A DNA stretch of 25,585 bases, from positions 8,404-33,988 of the forward strand of contig DDSR01000458.1 in NCBI GenBank assembly GCA_002343455.1. The letters are read 5' to 3'. Below, one piece after another: positions 14,994-23,900 of this stretch. Under the pieces are notes generated by a model. That model worked only from the letters and a program-made list of their open reading frames with translations. It ran no database searches and had not been told where the DNA came from. Every line of letters starts with the position of its first letter. The stretch's first letter is position 1. Source of the stretch: Deltaproteobacteria bacterium UBA2385 (GTDB lineage: Bacteria > Myxococcota_A > UBA796 > UBA2385). The translations under genes and the position numbers were made by a program.

Positions 14994-15448
14994 AGCTCTT
15001 CCACCGTGGCGTAGAGGGTCTGGGGATCGGTGCCCTCGGTCGGCGCCCGGTACTCATTGCTGTGCTTGACCATGACCTTGTCGGCCTGGAAGACGCCCTC
15101 GTCGAGCATGGTCCCCTCGACCACGACGCCGATGCCCTCGCGGAACATCTGCGGCGGCGCGCCGCGTGCGGTGACCCGCACCGGGGTCGCCTCGTCGACG
15201 GCGGCCTCGCCCACCGTGAAGCTGAGGTGCTGCTCCTCCATCTTCCAGTCCACCGAGTTCGCCTGCACCACTCCGCCCAGGCGGATCGTCGCGCCGACGG
15301 CCTTGTCCGAGTTCTGGTGCAGCTCGGCCGGCGTCCAGAAGTAGACGAGGTTCTCGCCGATTCCACCCCCGGCGATCACGGTGAGCGCGGAGCCCGCCAC
15401 GAGCAGGGACACGGCCAGGAAGATGCGACGCTGGGTAGAGGGGGTCAT
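14990..15448 (-). CDS. ccmE: CcmE, periplasmic haem chaperone
   Basis: The protein has 152 residues. The ATG at 15448 has AAGGAG upstream and overlaps the ccmD stop (ATGA). A membrane anchor lies at about 9-27, followed by the OB-fold domain with VYFWTPAE (35-42) and RLGGVV (56-61). The haem-attachment site is KHSNEY with His129 and Tyr133, fitting HxxxY. The usual HDENY sequence is changed to HSNEY, but the critical His and Tyr remain. CcmE receives haem from CcmABCD and passes it to CcmF. Confidence 0.94.
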   Translation of the reverse strand: MTPSTQRRIFLAVSLLVAGSALTVIAGGGIGENLVYFWTPAELHQNSDKAVGATIRLGGVVQANSVDWKMEEQHLSFTVGEAAVDEATPVRVTARGAPPQMFREGIGVVVEGTMLDEGVFQADKVMVKHSNEYRAPTEGTDPQTLYATVEEL

Positions 15449-15585
15449 GGTGCTCCTTCTCCTTGGTCTGGAGTCGCAGCTTTCGACTGCCGAGCAAGGG
15501 TCCACATGTATCCCAGCCAGACGGCCCAGGAGATGCCATAGGCGGCGATCACGAATCCCCAGCCTCCTTGAACCATTCCAGTCAT
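15445..15585 (-). CDS. ccmD: CcmD, small membrane subunit of the haem exporter complex
   Basis: A 46-residue frame fills the space between ccmC and ccmE. The ATG at 15585 has GGAGGAG five bases upstream and overlaps the ccmC stop by four bases; its own stop overlaps ccmE. One membrane helix spans about residues 10-31 (WGFVIAAYGISWAVWLGYMW), followed by a short polar cytoplasmic tail with ARQSK. Size, topology, the Tyr in the helix and gene order all fit CcmD, which stabilises CcmABC and helps release holo-CcmE. Sequence conservation in this family is low, so the call leans on position. Confidence 0.85.
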   Translation of the reverse strand: MTGMVQGGWGFVIAAYGISWAVWLGYMWTLARQSKAATPDQGEGAP

Positions 15586-16313
15586 GGCGACTCCTCCGGA
15601 CGGGTGAGGGAGAGGCGATCGGGCAGCTCGGGTAGCTCGGGCGCGGCCTCTTCGGCGAGCAGGCGGCTCAGCTCGATCAGGGTCCGCAGGGTGGCCAGGC
15701 CGATGCCGAGCAGGGTCACGCCCAGCGAGGTGATCATCAGCGGCATCCACATCGGCGAGTCGATGCTCTCCCGGCTCGACATCGGCTGGTGCAGCGAGTT
15801 CCACCACTCCACGCTCTTGTAGACGATCGGCACGTTGACGGTCGCCACGATGGTCGCCACGGCCGTCGCCATCGACCGCCGACCCGCCTGGTCGATCAGC
15901 CGCCGCAGCAGCAGCACCACCCCGAAGGACATCGCCAGCACCGCCGAGGTCGTCAGCCGCGGGTCCCAGGTCCACCAGGTGCCCCAGGTCGGCCGCGCCC
16001 AGATCGAGCCCTGGATCAGCAGCAGCATCGTCATCAAGGTGCCGACCTCGACCCAGGCCGTGGTCGACGCGTCGAAGATCCGCCGGCCCGTCCACAGGGT
16101 GCCGATCGCCGCGACGAAGCCCACCAGGTAGAAGACCAGCGCCCCCCAGGCCGTCGGGACGTGCACGTACAGGATGCGCCCGACATCGCCCATCATCGCC
16201 TCGCGCGGCGCGACGAAGAGGCCCCAGCCGTGGCCCACCGCCATCACCAGCATGCCCAGGACGACCAGCGCGAGGCCCACGGTCCGGGTTCGTGCGTAGG
16301 AGGCACGCGTCAT
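15582..16313 (-). CDS. ccmC: CcmC, haem-handling membrane protein
   Basis: The protein has 243 residues and six membrane helices. The WWD motif is WGTWWTWDPRL (110-120). The two haem-ligating His are His51 in YVHVPTAW and His175 in VEWWNSLHQP. CcmC loads haem on CcmE. The ATG at 16313 shares one base with the ccmB stop (TGATG). An open frame continues upstream into ccmB but is only a shadow. The C-terminal tail is acidic and Pro/Leu-rich (EEAAPELPELPD). Confidence 0.95.
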   Translation of the reverse strand: MTRASYARTRTVGLALVVLGMLVMAVGHGWGLFVAPREAMMGDVGRILYVHVPTAWGALVFYLVGFVAAIGTLWTGRRIFDASTTAWVEVGTLMTMLLLIQGSIWARPTWGTWWTWDPRLTTSAVLAMSFGVVLLLRRLIDQAGRRSMATAVATIVATVNVPIVYKSVEWWNSLHQPMSSRESIDSPMWMPLMITSLGVTLLGIGLATLRTLIELSRLLAEEAAPELPELPDRLSLTRPEESP

Positions 16314-16987
16314 CAGGACTCCACGACCTTCTCGAAGAGCGCCCCGCAGAGGCTCCAGTAGATCAGGTCGAAGCAGAGGAGGAGGATCAGCCAGGAGCTC
16401 ATCTGGCCCATCGCGTCGCCGCTCATCGCCAGGGAGGTGGCCTTGACCGAGGCGAGCAGGGCTGGAACCAGCAAGGGAAAGAGCAGCAGCGGCAGGAGCA
16501 GCTGCCGGCCCGCGACCCGGGCGGTCAGCGCCGCGTAGAAGGTGCCCGGCGCGGCGATGCCCCCGGCGCCAAGCGCCAGCACCGCCAGCAGGGAGAGCGG
16601 ATCCTGGACCCCCGCGCCGGTGATCACCAGGTCCACCGGCACCGCCACCAGGGCGACCAGCAGCAGCACCGCGAGGTTGGCGAGGGCCTTGCCGTAGAAG
16701 ATGGCCGGCGCCCGCAAGGGAGCCAGCAGCATCGCCTCCAGCGCCCCGGTCTCGACCTCGGTCTGCATCGAGCGAGCCAGGGAGAGGGTGCTGGCCAGCA
16801 GCATCGCCAGCCAGAGGTAGCCCCCGGCGTGCTTGGCGAGCATCGTGCTGTCCGGGCCGACCGCGAAGCTGAAGAGCATCAGCACCACCGCCGCGAAGGC
16901 CACCAGGGCCATCACCTGAGCTCGCGCCCGCCACTCGACCCGCAGGTCCTTGGCGATGACGGCGGCGATCTCTTGGGGCAGGGTCAT
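16313..16987 (-). CDS. ccmB: CcmB, membrane subunit of the CcmAB transporter
   Basis: The protein has 224 residues and six predicted helices. The segments RVEWRARA (about 16-23), FSFAVGP, LASTLSLARSMQ and ETGALEAMLLAPL match CcmB. The ATG at 16987 is chosen by alignment with the family start. The ribosome binding site is weak, since the nearest GGAGG lies about 30 bases upstream; a GTG three codons earlier is an alternative. CcmB acts with the ATPase CcmA, whose gene normally precedes ccmB. It is absent here, and the upstream gene is a methyltransferase, 38 bases away. This is the only spaced junction in the operon. Confidence 0.9.
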   Translation of the reverse strand: MTLPQEIAAVIAKDLRVEWRARAQVMALVAFAAVVLMLFSFAVGPDSTMLAKHAGGYLWLAMLLASTLSLARSMQTEVETGALEAMLLAPLRAPAIFYGKALANLAVLLLVALVAVPVDLVITGAGVQDPLSLLAVLALGAGGIAAPGTFYAALTARVAGRQLLLPLLLFPLLVPALLASVKATSLAMSGDAMGQMSSWLILLLCFDLIYWSLCGALFEKVVES

Positions 16988-17012
16988 AGCCCGCACGCCT
17001 AATTCGATTTCC

Positions 17013-17025
17013 GCCTCCAGGAGGC
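17013..17025 (-). promoter_or_regulatory. Small inverted repeat between the methyltransferase and ccmB genes
   Basis: GCCTCC and GGAGGC are perfect inverted arms around a single central base, placed directly after the methyltransferase stop codon. A short hairpin with a three-base loop is possible. An A/T-rich stretch follows but there is no U-run on the minus strand. It may modulate read-through into ccmB or be a protein site. Confidence 0.3.
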
Positions 17026-17958
17026 TCAGACCGGTACGACCGCCACGCCCGGGATCTCCCGGAGATCCACGCGCACCCGCACCCGCTCGCCCTCTTCCAG
17101 GCTCATCGCCCGCGGCCAGCAGGTCACCAGCAGCCCCCAGTGTCCGGGCTCCTGCGGCGGGTTGGCCAGCACCAGCTCTGCATCGTAGCGGGCCGAGAAC
17201 CACAGCACCGCCCCGCAGACCCGGCCCTTCTGGCTGGCGAAGAGGTCCAGCTCGACCGACTCGACGTGGCGCTCGGGCACCCCCAAGGGCACCCGCAAGG
17301 CCAGCACCGGAGCGGATCGCAGCTCCACCCAGGAGGCGCTGGTCGTGCGCGCCGGGGTCGCCTCCAGCGTCTCCAGCAGGGGCCGCACGTTCAGGTTCCA
17401 GGTCCGCCCCAGCTCGGTCACGATCTCCGCCGCGCCGGTCGCCTCGGCGTCGACATCGGCCGCCGCCACCAGGGCGACGTGCAGCTCCAGCTCCCCGGGG
17501 GCCAGCAGCCCGCCCGGGGCCAGCCAGGCGGCGCCCGCCCGCATCGCCGGCACCACCCCCTCGGCGAAGGGATCGGCGTTGAGCAGCTCGCTGAAGACCA
17601 GGTCGGCCTGGCCCGGCTCGAAGTCCTCCACCCGGCCGTGCAGGATCGTCACCGTGTCGGAGAGCCCGCTGGCCTCGACCAGCCGCTGGGCGTCGACGTA
17701 GCGGCGGGTCGGCTCGATGCCCACCACGCTGCTCGCCCCCATCCGGGCGGCGATGCAGGAGAGCAGACCCGTCCCGCAGCCCACCTCGACCACCCGCTTG
17801 CCGGGCGCGTGGCGGGCCAGGAAGTCCACCAGGCCCCGGGTTCGCTCCAGGTCGGCCAGCAGCCGGGCGTGCTGCCAGGGATCGCCCCAGACCTCTTCGA
17901 GCTGGTCCTGGGGGATGCTCTCGGGGTCGTCCAGCTTCTCGAGGATGATCTTGGTCAT
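17026..17958 (-). CDS. PRMT-like class I SAM-dependent methyltransferase
   Basis: The 310-residue protein overlaps the stop of the megasynthase gene (ATGA at 17955-17958), so it is translationally coupled. The SAM-binding motif I is VVEVGCGTG (56-64), the acidic residue ending strand 2 is Glu82 in GIEPT, and the next motif is GRVEDF (108-113). SELLNADPFAEGVVP (123-137) resembles the SE...EG double-Glu loop of protein arginine methyltransferases, close to PRMT7-like versions. The C-terminal half is beta-rich, as in the PRMT barrel. The THW loop of PRMTs is not obvious. The methyl acceptor is unknown, and a protein, lipid or small-molecule target is possible. This type is uncommon in bacteria. 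Confidence 0.8.
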   Translation of the reverse strand: MTKIILEKLDDPESIPQDQLEEVWGDPWQHARLLADLERTRGLVDFLARHAPGKRVVEVGCGTGLLSCIAARMGASSVVGIEPTRRYVDAQRLVEASGLSDTVTILHGRVEDFEPGQADLVFSELLNADPFAEGVVPAMRAGAAWLAPGGLLAPGELELHVALVAAADVDAEATGAAEIVTELGRTWNLNVRPLLETLEATPARTTSASWVELRSAPVLALRVPLGVPERHVESVELDLFASQKGRVCGAVLWFSARYDAELVLANPPQEPGHWGLLVTCWPRAMSLEEGERVRVRVDLREIPGVAVVPV

Positions 17959-20900
17959 GGGGTCACCCCCGCCCGCGGATCCAGCCGGGCCCGCAGCGCT
18001 CGCAGCCAGTCGTCCTCAGGCTCGTCGCCTTCGAGCGGAGCCCCGCGGCCGATCGCCTCGATCAAGGCGCCGGTCTCCTCGCAGAGGTCCCCCTGGGCGC
18101 GGAGCACCTCGTAGAGCACGGCGTGCTCATGGCTGGCCCCGCTGCGGGCCATCCAGGCCTGCACCGCCTCCTCCAGGTGGGGGTCCGCCTCGTGCGGCTG
18201 CTCCGCGGCGTTGGCCGGCCCCAGCTCGTTGAGCGCCTGCATCACCCGCTTCTTGCGCTCGCCGTAGGGCATCTTCGCCAGCTCCTCGGGGTGGATCGGC
18301 GCCCCCAACCAGACGTCCTGGGTCCCGAGCCCGACCGGGTACTCGATGCGCCGCTCCAGGGCCTGCACCGGCAGGCCGCCGACGAAGCGCACCGGCACGA
18401 TCGGGGTCCCCGTCTGCAAGGCCATGTCGATGAAGGCGCCGGACATCTTCTGGACCGGCGTGCGGCACTCCAGGCTGCGGGTGCCCTCCACATGCACCAT
18501 CACCGACTGTCCTGGGGCCAGCTCGCCGCCCTTGCTGCGCTGCGGGGTCTTCAGGCCGCGGGCCAGCTCGGCGATGATGCCGACCAGCGAGGCCTTGTCG
18601 TCGCGGTCGAAGTAGGTGATCACCTTGGGATCGAGCACCCCGGGGTACTGGAAGCAGAGGGTGATCAGGTGCCCCAGCCAGGTCGTGCGGTGCTCGGCCT
18701 TGGCCACCGTGACGGTCGGCACCCCGTTCAGCCCGCTGGCCAGCACGGCGAAGAGCAGGCTCTCGATGCCGACCTGGTGGTTGGCCAGGTACATCAGCGG
18801 GCGGCCCTGCACCCGGGCCAGGGCCTCGGGCTGGTCCAGCACCACCCGGCGCAGGAAGCGCCGCATCAGCCCGTAGTACAGATCCTCGACCGGCCAGGCC
18901 CGCCCCATGTCGAACCAGCGGGTCCAGAAGGCCTGCACCGGGCCCAGGTCCAGCCGCTCGATCCCGGCGTGGCGGACCGCGTGGGCCCCGTTCCGCTCGG
19001 AGGTGTCCAGCAGGATGTGGTTGAGCGGCAGGGCCTGCTCGACGTGGCTGGGGTGGACCCCGACCTCGTGGGCGAGGTGCTCCCGCTGGGCGATCGTCGC
19101 CGGGTCGGTGCTGCCGAAGACCGCTTGGACGGTGCCGGGCAACCAGTCGGTGGCCTGGACCTCGGCCTGGGAGAGGAGGCTGGCGCCGTCCTGCTCGCGG
19201 GAGAGGCGCAGGCCGGGCACGAAGCGCCGGTCGCGCAGGAAGGCCATCCGAGAGGAGGGCTCGGCCATCCCCAGCGGTCCCTTCGGGAAGCAGCTCTCGA
19301 CCAACACCATCCGCGCCCAGAGCCCCTGCGAGGTCGACAGCTCGATCTCGAAGATCGGCAGGTCGGGGCTGCCCAGCGTGCCCGCCGGCCGCACCTCGCA
19401 GCGCACCGGGGCGTCCAGGGCCGGCGCCGGCCCGTAGACCGTCAGCTCGCGGATCAGGGCCGGGTAGGCCACCTTGTCCGCGCCGATCTCGGGGAACCAC
19501 ATGTCCAGGCGGTCGTGCGGGATCGGGTGGGTGGCGCCGTCCAGCAGGGCAGGGTGCAGCACGCCGACGGGCGGGGCCGAGGCCGGAGCCTGGAGCGAGG
19601 CGGAGGCGCCCGCTGCGGTGCGAACGAGGCGACGCAGCAGGTGCAGCGAGGGGCCGTGGAAGAGCTCACCCCGGGCGTAGAGATCGCCCTCGTCCCGACC
19701 GTTCAGGGCCGAGCGCGCCTTGGGGGCCGCGGGGTAGGCGCCGAAGCGGACCCGGCCGCTGGCGACGACCTCCTCGCCCTCCAATAGTTCTACTCGCGCC
19801 TCCGCCTCTCCCACGCTCAGCACCCGGGCGTGCAGTACGATGGGGCCAGGAGCCAGCAGCCAGCGCTTGACCTTGACGTCGGCGAGGCCGGTCACCGTGT
19901 GCCCCCGGGCGGCCACCGCCTGAGCCAGCAGATCCGCCACCACCGCCATCGGCAGCGCCGGCACCGTCCAGGTCGGCCGGTGGTCGGAGAGCCAGGTGTC
20001 GGTGGCCGGGTCGAAACGCCACTCGGTCTTGCCGCTCGGACCGGTAGACGTGGGCACCCCCCCGTCCACGACGCGCATCCCCATGCCCTTGACCTCGTAG
20101 ATGCGCTTGCCGTCCACCCAGAGGCTGCCGTCGCCGATGGCGAAGGGACCGTGCTCGTCCCGGCCGAGCTCGGTGATCTCCATCGTGCTGGAGATCACCT
20201 TGTTGGAGGGCACCACCTGCCCGCGGTACTTCCACAGCAGCTCGCGGCCCAGCATCAGGGGCTCGAAGCGGGGGCTGCTCATCCCCTCGCCCATCCCGCG
20301 CTCGATCATCGCCCACTGAAGCAGCTGCAGCAGGGCCTCCAGGCCCAGCGAGCCGGGCTGGACCGGATCCTGGAAGAAGTGCGCCTTGAAGAACCACTCG
20401 CCGGGATCCACGTCCTTCTCGCCCCGCACCCGCCCCAGGCCGGCGGCGCCGCCCTCGGGCCACCAGCCGGTGATGCGGTCGAACATCAGGAGCATCGGGG
20501 AGGCCAGGCGCAGGCTGCCCGTACAGTAGGGAGCGAGGTCGCAGCGGTAGTCGGAGGGCTCCTCCAGGAAGGCCCGCTGCTCGGGGGTGGTGGACAGTCC
20601 GACCTGGTTCTCCAGGGCCTCCTTCGGGAAGAAGCCGAAGACCGTCTTCATCGTGTAGACGACCCGCTCGCTGCCGTCGGGGTCGTTCACCAGGCAGACC
20701 ACGTCGAAGCCCTCGATGATCATCCCGGCCGTCTTGCTGACGTTGGTGATCTTCACCCGGGTGATCAGCGTGCCCGAGTCGGGGAGGATCTCCCCCAGCC
20801 AGGTCGCCGTCCCGTCCAGGTTGCGGAAGGACAGATCCCGGTCGACGGTCAGGGCGCTGCCGACATAGCTGGCCAGCCAGCCGCAGGGCTGCAGGGCGGC

Positions 20901-23900
20901 CTCCAGGAAGACGCAGAAGGGCATCGTCCGGGCGCCGTTCTCCTGGAAGTACCAGGCATCCGGATCGATGTCGAAGAGCAGCTCGATCTCGTGGCCGGGA
21001 CGCAGCGGGCCCTCGACCTCGGTCTGCGGGGGCGGCCCCTGCACCTGGGTCACCCGGCTCATGAAGTGGTAGGGCGGGCCGGGCAGGCGGGCCACCCGGC
21101 GGTGCCCGTCGAAGCGGGCGTACATCGGGCCGAAGGCGTCCGAGGGCTTGCCCCAGGCGCAGGCCAGCAGGCTCTTGTAGTCGAAGGGGAAGTCGCCCAG
21201 CCGGGCCAGCGGCCGCGCGTCGTGGTCGGCGGGGGCGCCGGGGGGCACGGGGTCTCCCCACAGCTCGGGCTTGCTGGTGATCGGCCAGTCGGGCACGAGC
21301 TGGATGCCGACGCGGCGGGCGTGGAAGGCCTTCAGGCCGTCGATCGTACAGAGCAGGTCGGCGTACAGGGTCGGCACCGGGCCGGCGATGAACTCCTCGA
21401 CGAAGACCTCGTAGACCAGCAGGCGGTTGCCGGGGATGGCCTGGCCGCGGCACTTCAGGTCGAACATCTCGCCGGTCACGGGCTGGAAGCGCCAGCCGTC
21501 GCGGTTGAGGGTGACGCCCATCGCCGCCAGGTAGAAGCTCATCGCCTGCACGCAGCCCTCGAACATCAGGGTGCCCGGCATGCAGGGGTCGTTCTTGAAG
21601 TGGCCCTGGTAGAACCAGTCCTCGTCCGACAGGGCCTGCTCGGCCCGCAAGTAGCCCCGGCCCCAGGGGCCGCCCCGGGCGCTCAGCTCGGTGATCTGCT
21701 GCAGGAAGAGCATCCGCCCGGACTGGATCTTCGGGCTGCGGTTGTGGGTGCGGGCCATGAAGAAGGCCTCACCGAAACAGTCCCAGGCCCGCCCCTCGGC
21801 GAAGGCGGCGATTTGCTCGCCCGTAAACGAGCTCCGCCCGCAGTCGACCATCGGGGGATCCAGCCGGGGCTCGGCGACGATCTCCTGGTCCTCGGGCCGC
21901 CAGATGATGCCGGCGCTGTCGGCCAGCTCGGCGTCGGTGAAGAAGCCGGCCTGTCCCTGGCGAACGGTCAGGGCCGGGCGACCGGCGATCTTGCAGTCGT
22001 AGTGGAAGAAGAACAGTCGCACATCGCCGTGCTTGGCGTGGCCGTCGACGTGGATGTCGTAGCAGAGCGTCTCGCCCGGTGCCGGCAGGTCGCGGTGGTA
22101 GGTGAGCTGGCAGCCCAGCAGCCGGTAGACCCGCTCGCCCTTGTTCAGGAAGTCGATGCCCAGGTAGGAGATCAGCATCAGGTCGGCCTGCCCGGACTCG
22201 ATCATGATGCCCGAGGGCATCCGGCCCTCGTTGAGGTACCAGGAGTCCGTCCGGACATCCGTCTCGGTCCAGATCGTGCCCGTGCCCATGCTGCCGGGCA
22301 CCGCGTCCACCCCGGTCATGCGGTCGGCCAGCAGCAGCGGCGGCTCGGGCATCCGGCACTGGCGGGCGTAGCCGTCCTGCTGGGCGAAGAGCGGGCCGAA
22401 GGCCTCGGAGATCTTCCCGGAGCTGTGCAGCATCAGCCCGGCGCGGTCCAGCGTGGGGCCGACCGGCGAGCGCCGATCTTTGAGGGCAGGGGCCTTGGGA
22501 GCAGGGGCCTTGGGAGCAGGAGCCCTGGCAGCAGGAGCCTCGGGGGCGGCGACAACCGGTGCGGGGGCAGGAGGAGGAGCAGGCTTCTCAGCGACCGGAG
22601 CCGGAGCCGCCTGAGGAGCCGCCGGAGGCACCACCTGAGGAGCCGCCGGAGGCACCACCTGAGGAGCCGCTTGAGCCGCCGGAGCCACAGCGCGAGTCAC
22701 GGCCTGAGGCGCGCTCCCCATCATCGCCACCAGGGCGTGCTGCCGGACCTCCAGGAAGCGCGCGTGCAGCCGGGCCTGCTCGTCCAGGAAGCGCGCGTGG
22801 ACCGCGCCCACCTGGGCGATCTGCGCCTGCATCAGGCCCGCCGGGCCCTCGGCCTGGACCGGCTCATGGGCAGGCGCCGGCGCAGGCTCAGCCCGCCGCA
22901 CCGGCCCGCGGGCGGCCACTGGCGGAGAGAGGTCCACCGTCGGCCCGCCCAGCACTGGCGGCAGCGAGGGGGCACGGCTCATGGACTCGGTGGAATCGGC
23001 GACAGGAGTGGGCTGGGCCATGGGCGTGAGCTCCGCAGGCAGAGAAGGCAGGCTGATCCTCGGCGGGTGGGCCGGCAGATCGAGGGGGACCCGCGCGGCC
23101 GGGCGCGGGCGCAGGACCGTGGGGGCGGGGGGCCCGCTCAGGCCGAAGCGCAGGTCCCCGAGCTCGACCGTGGCGCGCTCCTCGGCAGGCCCGGCCGAGA
23201 GGGCCAGGACGGCGGCGGCGAGGTGGAGCGCCCCAGCGGCGGCCCCGGTGTCCCCGCAGAGGCCGGCCAGGTCCAGGCAGCCGGGGGCGGTGCCCAGGCG
23301 CAGGCGGGCGGGCTCCCCGGGAGAGTCCAGCCGGGCCAGGATCTGCTCCCCGCGGGACAGCGCGAGCTCCTCCCGCATCAGGACCAGCACCACGGCGGCG
23401 TCTCCCGCAGCGGCCTCGCCAAGGGCCGCGCGATGCACCGGCTCGCAGCAGAGATCCACCGCCCCGATCACGGCGGCCTCGATCTCTCCGGCCCGCAGGG
23501 CGCGCTCGGCGAGATCCAGGGCCAGCAGCCCGCTGGCCGCTCCCCCGGCCAGCACATGGGAGGGCCCGCCCAGGTCGAGCTGGCTGTTCAGGCGGTTGGC
23601 CGGGATGTTGGGCATCGTGCCCAGCACGGCGGCGCTGTCCAGCATCGGCACCACCGCCTCCCGCGCTGCGGTGGCCCAGCCCGGGGGCGCCTGCCAGGTC
23701 CGGGCCCGGCTCTCCATCCGCCAGCGCAGCCCGTAGCGGGCCACCTCGGGGTCGGTCTCCATCCCGATCCAGATCGCCGTGGACTCTCGCGGCAGGGGCG
23801 CGGCCAGGCTGCCGACCGCCTCGCGCGCGGCGGCCAGGATCATCGTCTGCTGCGGCAGCGAGCGCTCCAGGTCCCGGGGAGGGAACCTCAGGCCCTCCAG

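Noticed and set aside
13305..15014. Plus-strand open frame opposite ccmF
   Set aside because: CcmF on the minus strand is complete and conserved; this product has no domain features.
16314..16934. Upstream extension of the ccmC frame through ccmB
   Set aside because: It lies entirely in the ccmB coding sequence and has no family match; CcmC begins at 16313.
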